Shown here: one piece after another, positions 34,638 to 44,651 of the stretch
How positions within the stretch are numbered: position 1 is the stretch's first letter
Layout: every line of letters starts with the position of its first letter
From: Dyella tabacisoli
GTDB taxonomy: Bacteria > Pseudomonadota > Gammaproteobacteria > Xanthomonadales > Rhodanobacteraceae
Reading direction: 5' to 3'
Assembly: GCF_003350925.1 (NCBI RefSeq)
Contig: NZ_KZ857173.1
Location: 496,001 to 560,000, forward strand
Length of the DNA stretch: 64,000 nucleotides
The notes under the pieces: generated by a model
What the model was told of the DNA's origin: nothing
Seen by the model: the letters and a program-made list of their open reading frames with translations, nothing else
Database searches by the model: none
Translations under genes and position numbers: made by a program

Positions 34638-37600
34638 GTGCTCCGAGGCATTATTGCGTTCGCACTGACCCGGCGCGCCATCGTCATCATGGCCTTGGCG
34701 GCCTTTGTCGTTGCCGGGCTGGTGGCCTATGCCAAGCTCAATATCGAGGCGTATCCCAACCCGGCGCCGGTGATTCTGGAAATCACCGCACAAGCGCCCG
34801 GCCTTTCCGCCGAGGAAATGGAACGCAGCTATACCCGTCCGATGGAATTGGCGCTGGCGACCACGCCCGGCGTCGAGAACATTCGCTCGACCTCGTTCTA
34901 TGGCTTGTCGTTTGTCCGAGTCACCTTCAAGTACGGCACCGACTACTACTTCGCCTACACCCAGGCGGCGCTCAATCTGCAGCAGAACGCCAGCCTGCCG
35001 AACAGCGTCCAGCCACAGATTCAGGCGTCCAGCCTGGTCGGCGAAATCTACCGCTACCAATTAGTCGGACCACCGCACTATGGGTTGACTGGATTGCGCA
35101 CCCTGCAGGACTGGGTCGTCACACGTCGCTTGTTGTCGGTGCCCGGCATCAGCCAGGTCGTGACCTGGGGCGGCACGACCAAGGCGTACAACGTCGATGC
35201 CGACCTGCATAAGCTGGAAGGCTATAACGTGACCCTGCCCCAACTGATTAATGCGCTGGGCAATGCCAACAGCAACGTTGGCGGACGCACGATCAATATC
35301 GGCCAGCAGTCAGTCAACATCCGCGGCATAGGCTTGATTAAAGGCACCGATGACATCGGCCATATCGTGCTGTCGCAATCCAACGGCACGCCGGTGCTGG
35401 TCAGCGATGTCGCGAAAGTATCGGTCGGCTCGGTGCCGCGTTTGGGCAAGGCAGGCCGCGACGATCAAGACGATGTCGTGACCGGCATCGTGGTGATGAA
35501 CCGCACCATGCAGACCAACGAGGTGGTCACCCGCGTCAAGGCCGAAATCGACAAACTGAGCTCCGACGGCACCCTGCCCCCAGGCGTAAAAGTCGCGCCG
35601 ATCTACGACCGCTCCAGCCTGGTCGAAGTCACCACGCACACCGTGCTGCATAACCTGATTTTCGGTTGTCTGCTGGTGTTTCTTATTCAGTGGATTTTTC
35701 TAGGCGACCTGCGCAGCGCGATCATCGTCAGCGCGAATATTCCGGTGGCGCTGTTCTTCAGCATCATCATCCTGGTCATGCTTGGCGACTCGGCCAACCT
35801 GCTTTCGGTCGGCGCGGTGGACTTCGGCATCATCGTCGACTCGGCGGTGATCCTGATCGAAAACATCTTTCGCAATTTCCAGAAAAACGCCGCCGAACGA
35901 CAAGAGCTGCTACACGAACAAGCGCAAAGCAATTTCGCCATGTATACGCGCGGACACGCCGGGCATGGCTGGACCGAACGGTTGCGCTTGCTGTTTATCA
36001 GCGCTATCCAGGTCGATCGCGCGGTGCTGTTTTCATCGGCGATTACCGTCGCCGCCTTTATCCCGCTGTTCACCATGCAAGGCGTCGAAGGGCAGATCTT
36101 CAATCCGATGGCGCGCACCTACGCCTATGCGCTGACCGGTGCCTTGATCGCCACCTTCACCGTCACCCCGGTACTGGCCTCGCTACTGCTGCCCAAGCAC
36201 GTCAAGGAAACCGAAACGCTATTCGTGCGCGCGATTCGCCGTGTCTATTCGCCGGTGCTGCATTGGGCTTTAAGCAGGCGCAAGACCACCGTGATGCTGG
36301 GCCTGGGCTTTCTATTGCTGGCCGGCTTGTTGCTACCGCGCATCGGCACCGAGTTTCTGCCGGCGCTGGAGGAAGGCAATCTATGGATTCGCGCCACCAT
36401 GCCCACCACCATCTCGCTGGAAGCGGGCATGGACAAGGTCAACCGCATGCGCCAGATCGTCAAGGCGCACCCGGAAGTCATCACCGTGGTATCCCAGCAT
36501 GGCCGCCCCGACGATGGCAGCGATGCCTCGGGCTTTTATAACGTCGAGCTGTTTGTGCCGCTGAAATCGCAAAGCGACTGGCCTAGCGGGCACACCAAGG
36601 AGCAACTGGTCAGCGGCCTGCAACAGGAATTCGCCAACGAATTCCCCGGCGTTGAATTCAACTTTTCGCAATACATTCAGGACAACATCGAAGAAGGCTT
36701 GTCCGGTGTGAAAGGCGCCAACTCGGTCAAGATCATCGGCCCCGAACTGCCGGTGCTGGAAAAACTGGCCGACCAGGTGCTGCACGAGATGCGGCAAGTA
36801 AAAGGCGTGGAAGACCTCGGTGTGTTCCGCGTGCTCGGCCAGCCCAATCTCAATATCACCATCGACCGCGCCAAGGCCGCGCGATACGGGCTCAATACCG
36901 GCGATATCAACAGCGTGGTGCAAGCGGCGGCAGGCGGTACCACCGCGACCACCGTGCTCGAAGGCGACAAACAGTTTTCACTCGTCGTACGACTCGCGCC
37001 GGAATATCGCTCCAGCCTGGAGTCGATCGGCCGCATCAAGGTCGGTTTCGCCACACCCAGCGGCGCCACTGCTTATATCCCGCTGCGCGAACTGGCAACC
37101 ATCTCGCTCGATACCGGCGCCTCGTATATTTATCACGAGCGCAACGAGCGCTTTATCCCGGTGAAGTTCAGCGTGCGCGGCCGCGACCTGGGCGGCACGG
37201 TAGCAGAAGCACAGCAACGCATTACCGAACACGTCAACCTGCCCACCGGTTACCACATTGTCTGGGCCGGCGAGTTCGAGGATCTGGAACAGGCCAAACA
37301 TCGCCTGATGGTCGTGCTGCCGATTGCGGTCGGCTTGATCCTCGCCCTGCTCTTCACCTTGTTCAACTCGTTCCGCGACAGTTTGCTGACCTTGGCGGCG
37401 ATTCCGTTCTCCATCGCCGGCGGCATCATCGCCCTGTACCTGTCCGGCTTGAATATGAGCGTCTCGGCGGCCATCGGCTTTGTGTCGCTATTCGGCGTCT
37501 CGGTAATGAACGGCATCCTGGTCATCACTTACTTCAACCACCTGGTATTCGAAGGCAAGACACCGCTGGAGGCGATGTATCACGCCGCCGAGCAACGCAT

Positions 37601-37838
37601 GCGACCGATGCTGATGACCGCGCTATCGGCCTGCATCGGCCTGCTGCCGGCAGCGCTATCCACCGGCATCGGCAGTCAGGTGCAACGACCGCTGGCGACT
37701 GTCGTCGTTGGCGGCATGTTGCTTGGTCCGATCATGCTGCTCGTCGTCGCTCCTGCTCTACAGGTGCTGGTGGTCGAGTGGTCGCAAGGCCGCAAGCAAC
37801 GGCGAGCGAAAAAGCCAGCCGAAACGGGAGGCCTGTAA
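34638..37838 (+). CDS. RND efflux pump, heavy-metal (CzcA-like) type
   Basis: The 1066-residue inner-membrane pump starts at GTG 34638 behind AGAAGG. It has the usual 12 helices and two large periplasmic loops. Helix 4 carries the DFGIIVDSAVILIEN motif with D395, D401 and E408, the charged relay conserved in CzcA-type metal pumps. The rest of the protein diverges from well-known CzcA, so the class is likely but the ion is not certain; zinc, cobalt, nickel or copper are options. It uses the proton gradient to expel ions from the periplasm or cytoplasm. Its stop codon overlaps the channel gene start (TAATG). Confidence 0.9.
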   Translation: MLRGIIAFALTRRAIVIMALAAFVVAGLVAYAKLNIEAYPNPAPVILEITAQAPGLSAEEMERSYTRPMELALATTPGVENIRSTSFYGLSFVRVTFKYGTDYYFAYTQAALNLQQNASLPNSVQPQIQASSLVGEIYRYQLVGPPHYGLTGLRTLQDWVVTRRLLSVPGISQVVTWGGTTKAYNVDADLHKLEGYNVTLPQLINALGNANSNVGGRTINIGQQSVNIRGIGLIKGTDDIGHIVLSQSNGTPVLVSDVAKVSVGSVPRLGKAGRDDQDDVVTGIVVMNRTMQTNEVVTRVKAEIDKLSSDGTLPPGVKVAPIYDRSSLVEVTTHTVLHNLIFGCLLVFLIQWIFLGDLRSAIIVSANIPVALFFSIIILVMLGDSANLLSVGAVDFGIIVDSAVILIENIFRNFQKNAAERQELLHEQAQSNFAMYTRGHAGHGWTERLRLLFISAIQVDRAVLFSSAITVAAFIPLFTMQGVEGQIFNPMARTYAYALTGALIATFTVTPVLASLLLPKHVKETETLFVRAIRRVYSPVLHWALSRRKTTVMLGLGFLLLAGLLLPRIGTEFLPALEEGNLWIRATMPTTISLEAGMDKVNRMRQIVKAHPEVITVVSQHGRPDDGSDASGFYNVELFVPLKSQSDWPSGHTKEQLVSGLQQEFANEFPGVEFNFSQYIQDNIEEGLSGVKGANSVKIIGPELPVLEKLADQVLHEMRQVKGVEDLGVFRVLGQPNLNITIDRAKAARYGLNTGDINSVVQAAAGGTTATTVLEGDKQFSLVVRLAPEYRSSLESIGRIKVGFATPSGATAYIPLRELATISLDTGASYIYHERNERFIPVKFSVRGRDLGGTVAEAQQRITEHVNLPTGYHIVWAGEFEDLEQAKHRLMVVLPIAVGLILALLFTLFNSFRDSLLTLAAIPFSIAGGIIALYLSGLNMSVSAAIGFVSLFGVSVMNGILVITYFNHLVFEGKTPLEAMYHAAEQRMRPMLMTALSACIGLLPAALSTGIGSQVQRPLATVVVGGMLLGPIMLLVVAPALQVLVVEWSQGRKQRRAKKPAETGGL

Positions 37839-39310
37839 TGACCAACCTACGCGTTATCAGCGCAGCCCTGATCGCCGCGCTATGCACCGGCTGTGCGGTA
37901 GGCCCGGACTATCACCGGCCCGAGTTGGCGCAGCCCGATCGCTATACCCGCGCGCCGCTGCCAACCACCATCGGCCATGCCACTGGCACGCATGACGAGC
38001 AGCACCTCGACCCCAACGCCAAGATCAGCCGCACCTGGTGGAGCGTCTTCGGCTCACCTGCCTTGAATGCCCTGGTGCAACGCGCCTTTGAACACAATCC
38101 GAATATTCAGAGTGCGCAGGCCGCGCTGCGCCAAGCGCAGGAAAACGTCATCGCTCAACATGGCGCCTATCTGCCGTCCGTACAGCTCGGTTATTCACCA
38201 AGCCGGCAAAAGAATGCGGTAGACACCATTTCACCCACGCTGACCTCCGGCGCGGCGATGTATACGCTGCACACAGCCCAGCTCAATATCGCTTACGCGC
38301 CTGACGTGTTCGGGCTGAATCGACGCACTGTCGAATCATTGCAAGCGCAGGCCGACACGCAGCGGTTTCAACTCGAAGCGGCTTATCTGACGCTGGCCTC
38401 CAATGTGGTTGCGGCGGCTATTCAAGAGTCGGCGCTACGCGCGCAGATCGACGCCACGCAAGACATCATCGCCACCAATACGCGTTCACTGGTGATCCTG
38501 CATCAGCAAGCCGCGCTCGGCGGCGCCTCCGGGCTCGACGTAGCAGCGCAAGAGACCGCACTGGCACAAGCACAACAAAACCTGCCTGCACTGCAGAAGC
38601 AACTCGAACAAACCCGCAACTTGCTCGCTGTGCTCGCGGGCAATCCACCCGCACAAGGCAGCAACGACGACTTCGATCTGACCAGCTTCACCTTGCCGCA
38701 AGCCTTGCCGCTAAGCCTGCCCTCGCAACTGGTAGAGCAACGCCCCGACGTGCGCGCCGCCGAGGCACAAGTGCACGCAGCAAGCGCGCAAGTCGGCATC
38801 GCCCTGGCCAATCGATTGCCGCAATTCTCGATCTCCGGCAACTACGGCGGCAGCTCGACCCGCTTCAGCAAAATGTTCGAAGAAGGCAATACGTTCTGGG
38901 GCCTCACCGGCAACCTCACACAAACCCTGTTCGACTTCGGCACCCTCAAACATCGTCAACGCGCCGCTGAGGCAGCACTGGAACAATCCGCTGCGCAATA
39001 TCGAGGCGTCGTGCTGACCGCATTTCAAAATGTCGCCGACACGCTATACGCCCTCGACGCCGACGCCCGCACCCTGACCGCCGCCACGCAGGCAGAAACA
39101 TCGGCAAAGAAAACCTGGGAGCTGACTCGGCAACAGCTCGACCTCGGTTTCGTCAACGGCCTCTCGCTGTTGACCGCCGAACAGGCCTACCAGCAGGCGC
39201 GGATAGCTCGCATTCAAGCGCAGGCCGCGCGTTATAGCGATACGGCGGCGTTGATTCAGGCGCTGGGTGGGGGGTGGCAGGCGGGTGATGCGGCGGCATC
39301 CAGCCCGTAG
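37838..39310 (+). CDS. NodT-family outer-membrane efflux channel lipoprotein
   Basis: The 490-residue protein begins with a lipoprotein signal (ALIAALCTGC, lipid-modified Cys at about residue 19) followed by the family start AVGPDYHRPEL. Two repeats of the TolC-type outer-membrane factor domain follow, with long helices rich in Ala, Gln and Leu (ALRQAQENVIAQHGAYLPS, and the second-repeat EAQVHAASAQVGIALANRLP). It forms the trimeric exit duct of the RND system. Translation is coupled to the pump gene through TAATG at 37836-37840. It is the last gene of the adaptor-pump-channel operon. Confidence 0.93.
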   Translation: MTNLRVISAALIAALCTGCAVGPDYHRPELAQPDRYTRAPLPTTIGHATGTHDEQHLDPNAKISRTWWSVFGSPALNALVQRAFEHNPNIQSAQAALRQAQENVIAQHGAYLPSVQLGYSPSRQKNAVDTISPTLTSGAAMYTLHTAQLNIAYAPDVFGLNRRTVESLQAQADTQRFQLEAAYLTLASNVVAAAIQESALRAQIDATQDIIATNTRSLVILHQQAALGGASGLDVAAQETALAQAQQNLPALQKQLEQTRNLLAVLAGNPPAQGSNDDFDLTSFTLPQALPLSLPSQLVEQRPDVRAAEAQVHAASAQVGIALANRLPQFSISGNYGGSSTRFSKMFEEGNTFWGLTGNLTQTLFDFGTLKHRQRAAEAALEQSAAQYRGVVLTAFQNVADTLYALDADARTLTAATQAETSAKKTWELTRQQLDLGFVNGLSLLTAEQAYQQARIARIQAQAARYSDTAALIQALGGGWQAGDAAASSP

Positions 39311-39485
39311 TACGGCCGATACACCTTTCATGGTGTAAGTAGCAGGGCTTGCACTTCCGCGTGATGAAGAATCACTTGGCTGGTGGACACGCGTCTCTGC
39401 TATAAAGCGGCTCATCAGGGGCTCGCGGTTTTGGTGAGCGCATTCAATGGACGCTATGCGCGGGTTGCGCACTTCGGGGATATGC

Positions 39486-42400
39486 ATGGAAATCGTTGGA
39501 CACACGCTGCCGGCTCGGCAGAGTGGTAGTGGCGCGTACGTGACCAAAGGCAGTACGACGAGTCTCATACGTCAGTGGATGCAATGTGGACTGTTATTTG
39601 CGCTGTTTCTCTGTTCGGCGCTGCATGCCACGTTTGCGATGGCAGATAGCGGTTGGTGTCAGAGTGGTAGTCCTACCTACGCTGAGGCTTGGACTGCGTG
39701 TCACGATCCGGTGAACGAAGCGTTCTACAGGAAGAATTACAAGGTAGTGCAAGGCTGCCACGATACGAGTATCAGCACTTGGATTCATGTGCCTTACGTC
39801 CAGGGTTATGTTGCTTGGACGCTGCTCAACGGCACCACTCTGATGGACCCCTATGGGGAAGTCATGTTCGCCTGCCGTGTGGGCGGCACGACACCGTCGC
39901 CGGCCAAGGGCAACGGTTGCCCCAGCTGCAATAGCGGCGTCGCTGATCCCATCAATGCTGGCAACGGCAATGTGTTTCGTCGCGAGGAGGACATCACCGC
40001 CGGTCAATTGCTGACCTTTACGCGCTATTACAACAGCAGCGCCAGCGCCTACGCCGGCAACGGCGTGCTCGGTCTGCATTGGTTGCATACGTATGCCCGG
40101 TCTTTGGCCTATGCCCCAGGCGGCTCGCCGGGGACGGCCGTGGTGGCGGTCACCCGCGAAGACGGCCGTGTCAATATCTATACCTTGATGAACGGTGTGT
40201 GGGCGGGTGAGATCGATGTACACGACGCGCTGACCGAACAGGTCGACGCCAACGGTCAACCGACCGGTTGGAGCCTTTCGCGGGTCGCCACCCGTAGCAC
40301 TGAACTCTATGACGGCAGCGGACATCTGGTGGGCATCCAGGGACCGGATGGGTTCAACCTCACCCTCAGCTACAGCACCACGTCCAGCAGCCAGGCGCCA
40401 GGCGCCGGCTACCTGCTCACCGTCAGCGACCCGTTCAACCGCACTCTCCAGTTCGCCTACGACAACACGGGCCGGATAACCCAGGTCCAGGCGCCGGACG
40501 GACAGCTTTATCGCTATGCCTACGATACGCTCGGCAACCTGCAAACCGTGACCTTCCCCGACGGTAAGGCGCGCACTTATTTGTATAACGAACCGGCCAA
40601 CAGCGGCGGCGCCACCGTGCCGGCGTTGCTGACCGGCCTGCTGGACGAAACCGGCACACGCTATGTCAGCTACCGCTATAACGCTGCCGGGCAAGCCATC
40701 AGCAATCAGTTGGCCGGAGGTGTGGCCGCTTACACGCTGAGCTACAACGGCGACGGCTCGGCCGATGTGGTGGACCCGCTCGGTGCTTCGATCCATCACG
40801 GGTTCACCACCGTGGCCGGAGTCACACATGCCACCTCGATGGGCGGCACGTGTCAGTCGTGCGGCAAGGAAAGCGCCTGGACCGTGGATTTCAGGGGGCA
40901 GATAACGCAGGCCACCGACTTCAACGGCAACGTCAGCCGCTATGAATATGATTTGGATGGCATGCTGGTCAGTCGTATTGATGGCTACGGCGGTGCTACC
41001 CCACGGGCGGTGCATACCGACTGGAATGATACGTTTCATGTCCCAACAGAGCGCCGTGTTCTCAACTACAACTACGATCTCGTCAGCAAAACAGACTGGA
41101 CGTACAACGCACGCGGCCAAATCCTGGCGAAGTGCGACTACGACGCAGCCAATACTGGCGCACTTAGCTACATCTGCGGCAGTAGCACACCGCCCACCGG
41201 TGTGCGCCGCTGGACCTATACCTATTGCGACACCGTCGATACCACCGTCTGTCCGGTGGTAGGCTTGCGGCTATCGGTGGACGGTCCGCGCACCGATGTG
41301 TCGGACATCACCACCTACAGCTATTACTTGACCGACGGCGCCACGGCGCAGCACGGCGATCTGAAATCGGTCACCGACGCCCTCGGGCACACCACCACCT
41401 ATACGGCCTACGACGGCGCCGGTCGTGTCACTGGCATGACCGATGCCAATGGCGTCAGCACCGTGCTCACCTACACCCCACGCGGCTGGCTCAAGACCCG
41501 TAGTACCGATGGTGCGACGACCACCCTTGATTACGATGCCACCGGCAACGTCACCAAGGTCACCGACCCCGATGGCGTCTTCGTCAGCTACACCTACGAC
41601 CCCGCCCATCGCCTCACCGACATCACCGATGCCTTGGGCAACCGCATCCACTACACGCTGGATGCCGCCGGCAACAAAACCAAGGAAGACACCTACGACA
41701 GCACCGGCACCGTACGTCGCACACTGTCGCGTAGCTATAACACCCTGGGTCAGCTCACCACGATCACCGATGCCCTCAACCGCACCATCTTCAACGCCGG
41801 CTACAACGACAGCTACGATGCCAACGGCAACCTCGTGCATACCGCCGATGCTTTAGGTGTGCAGCGCAAGCAAAGCTACGATGGGCTGAGTCGTCTGGTC
41901 AGCGCCCTCGACAACTACAACGGCACCGACACAGCGACACAGAACACCAGCAGCACCTTCGCTTACGATGCACGGGATCAACTCACCGGCGTTACCGATC
42001 CCAGCAGCCTCACCACGACCTATACCTACGATGGCCTGGGTAATCGCACGGCGCTGCAAAGCCCGGATACCGGCAGCAGCAGCGACACCTACGACGCTGC
42101 CGGAAACCGCCTTACGCACACCGATGCACGCGGCATCGTAAGCGCATCCAGCTACGACGCCATCAATCGTTTGATCGGCACCGTCTACGCCAGTACCCCA
42201 GCCCTCAACGTGAGCTACAGCTATGACGATGCCAACAGCGTCACCGGCTGTACTGCCTCCCGTCCGCTCGGTCGACTCACCCGCGTCGTCGAGAGCAGCG
42301 TCACCACCGTGTTCTGCTACGACACACGCGGCAACGTCACCCAGAAACAGCAAATCATCGGCAACGTCACCGACACCACCCAGTACACCTACACCTTGGC

Positions 42401-43970
42401 GGGTCGTCTGAGTACCCTGCTCACCCCGAGCAACACCGGCATCAGTGACACCTACAACGCCAATGGTCAGCTCACCAATGTTCAGGTCATCCCCAATGGC
42501 AGCAGCACCGCCAGTGCGGTAGTCAGTGCGATCACTTATCTACCGTTTGGCCCGGTCAACAGTTACACCCTGGGCAACGGTCAGATGGTTACGCGCAGTT
42601 ACGATACGAACTACGCGTTGACCGATCTCACCAGCCCGGCACTGAATCTGCATTTTGCTCGCGATGCGATGGGCAACATCACGGCCGAAGGCAATACCCA
42701 GGGTGCCAGCCCGGCGGCAGAGACCTACAGCTACGATCCGCTGTATCGCCTCACCAGCCTTAATGTGGCAGGCACACCGGTCGAGAGCTTCACCTATAAC
42801 CCCACTGGTGATCGCCTGAGTAAAGCCGGCGGCAGTCTGGCGACGGGCAACTATGTCTACGCCGCCGGCACTCATCAACTGAGCAGCATCGGCAATGCTG
42901 CGCGGACCTACGACGCCAATGGCAACACCACGGCCAGCGTGAGTGGTGGGCAGGTTTATGGGTTTGGCTATAACGACCGCAACCGCATGACAGTGGTGCA
43001 GGCCAGCGGTGCTACGGTCGGCACTTATACCTACAACGCCTTTGGTCAGCGTGTGCAGAAAGTTGCCGCGGTGCCGACGTCGATCATCCAGCGTTACGCT
43101 TATGACGAAGCCAGTCACCTGATTGGCGAATACGCTGGTGCCGGTAGCCGTGACACGATCTGGATGGGGGATATCCCCGTCGCTACGGTGGATGCCGCAG
43201 GCACCACCAGCACGGTGAACTACATTCACGCCGATGGATTGGGTACACCGCGTGCGGTGACCAGCGGTGCTGGCACGACGATATGGTCATGGCCGTATGC
43301 GGGTAATGCGTTTGGAGAATTAGCACCGACATCGACCAATGGTTACATGCTTAATCTGCGCTTCCCCGGCCAGTACTACGACGCCGAGAGCGCGCTGAAC
43401 TACAACGTCAATCGTGACTACGAGGCAGCCACTGGGCGCTATATCCAGAGTGACCCGATGGGATTGGTAGCGGGCCCAAGCACGTACGCCTATACGGGTG
43501 GAGTCCCACTGAGCGCGACCGATCCGCTGGGCCTCTCTACTATGGTCGTTTGCAGGCCAATTAATGACTGGCGCGTGAAATGGGCCGGCCCTGTTCACTG
43601 CGGCGTTTTTGTGTGGCACATGGACTGCAACGGAAACCGTATCATCGATCGCCAATATAGTTTGGCGGGCAATAGAACTCCTTTCCCACAGGGGAGTAAT
43701 GCCCCTACTGCCGTTGATGATCGTAATGCTTTCTTTAGTGGTGGGGATGGTGTGTCCAACTGGTACATACCACCACCCTCGGGCATGACGAGCCCACAAT
43801 TTGATGCCGCAATAACACAGGCAGGAGACTCTTATAACTCGGGCCAGGACTACGATGCGAAAAATGGTCCAAACTCGAATACCGCCGCAAATACAATCAT
43901 TCATAACGCAGGAGGAACATTGCCAGATGTTCCCGGCGCTTGGCAGCAGCACTATCACGACGGCAACTAG
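39486..43970 (+). CDS. Exported Rhs-repeat polymorphic toxin with a variable C-terminal tip
   Basis: The 1494-residue protein begins with a hydrophobic export segment (QCGLLFALFLCSALHATFAMA). A DUF6531-like entry motif follows (CPSCNSGVADPINAGNGNVF), then more than 30 YD/Rhs repeats with GxxxxYxYDxxG cores, and the Rhs core (LRFPGQYYDAESALNYN, GRYIQSDPMGL). After the terminal DPLGL (ending near 43535), 144 residues with lower GC form the tip, which ends with GPNSNTAANTIIHNAGG. In known Rhs proteins the tip is the toxin and the shell encloses it. No PAAR or VgrG partner is present, so Sec-type export is inferred. The start at 39486 has GGGGA upstream; 39579 is an alternative closer to the export segment. 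The tip's activity is not recognised with confidence. Confidence 0.88.
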   Translation: MEIVGHTLPARQSGSGAYVTKGSTTSLIRQWMQCGLLFALFLCSALHATFAMADSGWCQSGSPTYAEAWTACHDPVNEAFYRKNYKVVQGCHDTSISTWIHVPYVQGYVAWTLLNGTTLMDPYGEVMFACRVGGTTPSPAKGNGCPSCNSGVADPINAGNGNVFRREEDITAGQLLTFTRYYNSSASAYAGNGVLGLHWLHTYARSLAYAPGGSPGTAVVAVTREDGRVNIYTLMNGVWAGEIDVHDALTEQVDANGQPTGWSLSRVATRSTELYDGSGHLVGIQGPDGFNLTLSYSTTSSSQAPGAGYLLTVSDPFNRTLQFAYDNTGRITQVQAPDGQLYRYAYDTLGNLQTVTFPDGKARTYLYNEPANSGGATVPALLTGLLDETGTRYVSYRYNAAGQAISNQLAGGVAAYTLSYNGDGSADVVDPLGASIHHGFTTVAGVTHATSMGGTCQSCGKESAWTVDFRGQITQATDFNGNVSRYEYDLDGMLVSRIDGYGGATPRAVHTDWNDTFHVPTERRVLNYNYDLVSKTDWTYNARGQILAKCDYDAANTGALSYICGSSTPPTGVRRWTYTYCDTVDTTVCPVVGLRLSVDGPRTDVSDITTYSYYLTDGATAQHGDLKSVTDALGHTTTYTAYDGAGRVTGMTDANGVSTVLTYTPRGWLKTRSTDGATTTLDYDATGNVTKVTDPDGVFVSYTYDPAHRLTDITDALGNRIHYTLDAAGNKTKEDTYDSTGTVRRTLSRSYNTLGQLTTITDALNRTIFNAGYNDSYDANGNLVHTADALGVQRKQSYDGLSRLVSALDNYNGTDTATQNTSSTFAYDARDQLTGVTDPSSLTTTYTYDGLGNRTALQSPDTGSSSDTYDAAGNRLTHTDARGIVSASSYDAINRLIGTVYASTPALNVSYSYDDANSVTGCTASRPLGRLTRVVESSVTTVFCYDTRGNVTQKQQIIGNVTDTTQYTYTLAGRLSTLLTPSNTGISDTYNANGQLTNVQVIPNGSSTASAVVSAITYLPFGPVNSYTLGNGQMVTRSYDTNYALTDLTSPALNLHFARDAMGNITAEGNTQGASPAAETYSYDPLYRLTSLNVAGTPVESFTYNPTGDRLSKAGGSLATGNYVYAAGTHQLSSIGNAARTYDANGNTTASVSGGQVYGFGYNDRNRMTVVQASGATVGTYTYNAFGQRVQKVAAVPTSIIQRYAYDEASHLIGEYAGAGSRDTIWMGDIPVATVDAAGTTSTVNYIHADGLGTPRAVTSGAGTTIWSWPYAGNAFGELAPTSTNGYMLNLRFPGQYYDAESALNYNVNRDYEAATGRYIQSDPMGLVAGPSTYAYTGGVPLSATDPLGLSTMVVCRPINDWRVKWAGPVHCGVFVWHMDCNGNRIIDRQYSLAGNRTPFPQGSNAPTAVDDRNAFFSGGDGVSNWYIPPPSGMTSPQFDAAITQAGDSYNSGQDYDAKNGPNSNTAANTIIHNAGGTLPDVPGAWQQHYHDGN

Positions 43971-44000
43971 CCGGCTAGCGTAAGAGGACTGAATATAGGT

Positions 44001-44414
44001 ATGGCTATGAAAGCAATAAATGCTAAGCCCTTTAGATGGCTAGCTGTTTGTTTGCTAGTTACAGCTATCGCGTGGGCTCTAACGTCGATAATTGGCTATG
44101 GCATGACCTTCAGCCGAACGGAGTTTGATGGGCTTAAGAAGGGAATGTCTCGGGCGGATGCCATGGCCGAGTTGAAAAAGATTGGGGTCGTCGAGTTGGA
44201 GGCGATTCCAGACAATGCGCCGAACGTGTCGAAAGATGCGGATACCCAAGAGGGACTTTGGGTCAGGCTCAATGAGAAAGACTACGTATCAAAGATATAT
44301 CGGTATGACACTTGGCGTTACCAGGTCCCAAATTCGTACTCGAATGTTGACATCACGTTTAGGCAGGATGGCCTAGTTTCGATCAAGTATCGTTGGCGCC
44401 CTTTTGAGGGGTAA
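44001..44414 (+). CDS. Candidate immunity protein, membrane-anchored
   Basis: This 137-residue protein starts 30 bases after the Rhs stop codon (44001, or 44007 for the second ATG). One N-terminal helix (WLAVCLLVTAIAWALTSIIGYG) anchors a soluble domain with charged and aromatic residues (DGLKKGMSRADAMAELKKIG; IYRYDTWRYQVPNSY). Base composition is AT-richer than the chromosome average. In polymorphic toxin loci the gene directly behind the toxin tip is normally its immunity gene, and a membrane anchor with a periplasmic domain fits a toxin that acts in the periplasm. I do not recognise the family. Confidence 0.6.
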   Translation: MAMKAINAKPFRWLAVCLLVTAIAWALTSIIGYGMTFSRTEFDGLKKGMSRADAMAELKKIGVVELEAIPDNAPNVSKDADTQEGLWVRLNEKDYVSKIYRYDTWRYQVPNSYSNVDITFRQDGLVSIKYRWRPFEG

Positions 44415-44419
44415 CGTGC

Positions 44420-44651
44420 ATGCCAATGACTATGCCGGATGTTGATCGCGTCATCGCTCTTATCCAATCGATCTCCGGTGATCGGGCCAAAGCAGTTTGG
44501 TGGCTAAGCCAACCACTCGCCACGTTTGGTGGAAAAACTGCGCTTCAGCTGAAGCGCCGAAGGCCGCACCGACGACGTGATCAGCTACGTTGAATCCTTA
44601 GAGTCCGGTCTCCTCGGAGATGCGGCAAGAAGAAGCTCGCAGCCAACCTGA
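44420..44651 (+). pseudogene. Frameshifted MbcA/ParS/Xre-type antitoxin remnant
   Basis: From ATG 44420 the frame encodes DVDRVIALIQSISGDRAKAVWWLSQ and LATFGGKTALQLK, then goes out of frame at an extra C (44555). Skipping that base restores AEGRTDDVISYVESLESG. The restored 76-residue sequence has the FGGKT-xxxL and GRTDD motifs of the DUF2384 toxin-binding domain of MbcA/ParS antitoxins. As written, the frame stops early at 44593. No RES-domain toxin is present next to it. The remaining 228 bases to the pentapeptide gene contain no gene I can name. Confidence 0.6.

Noticed and set aside
39594-41120. 508-codon open frame on the minus strand
   Set aside because: It mirrors the Rhs repeats on the other strand; its repetitive VVG/VAG pattern comes from the repeat codons.
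39486-43500. Rhs repeat region considered as an assembly artefact or CRISPR-like array
   Set aside because: The repeats are coding YD motifs with divergent codons in one continuous frame.
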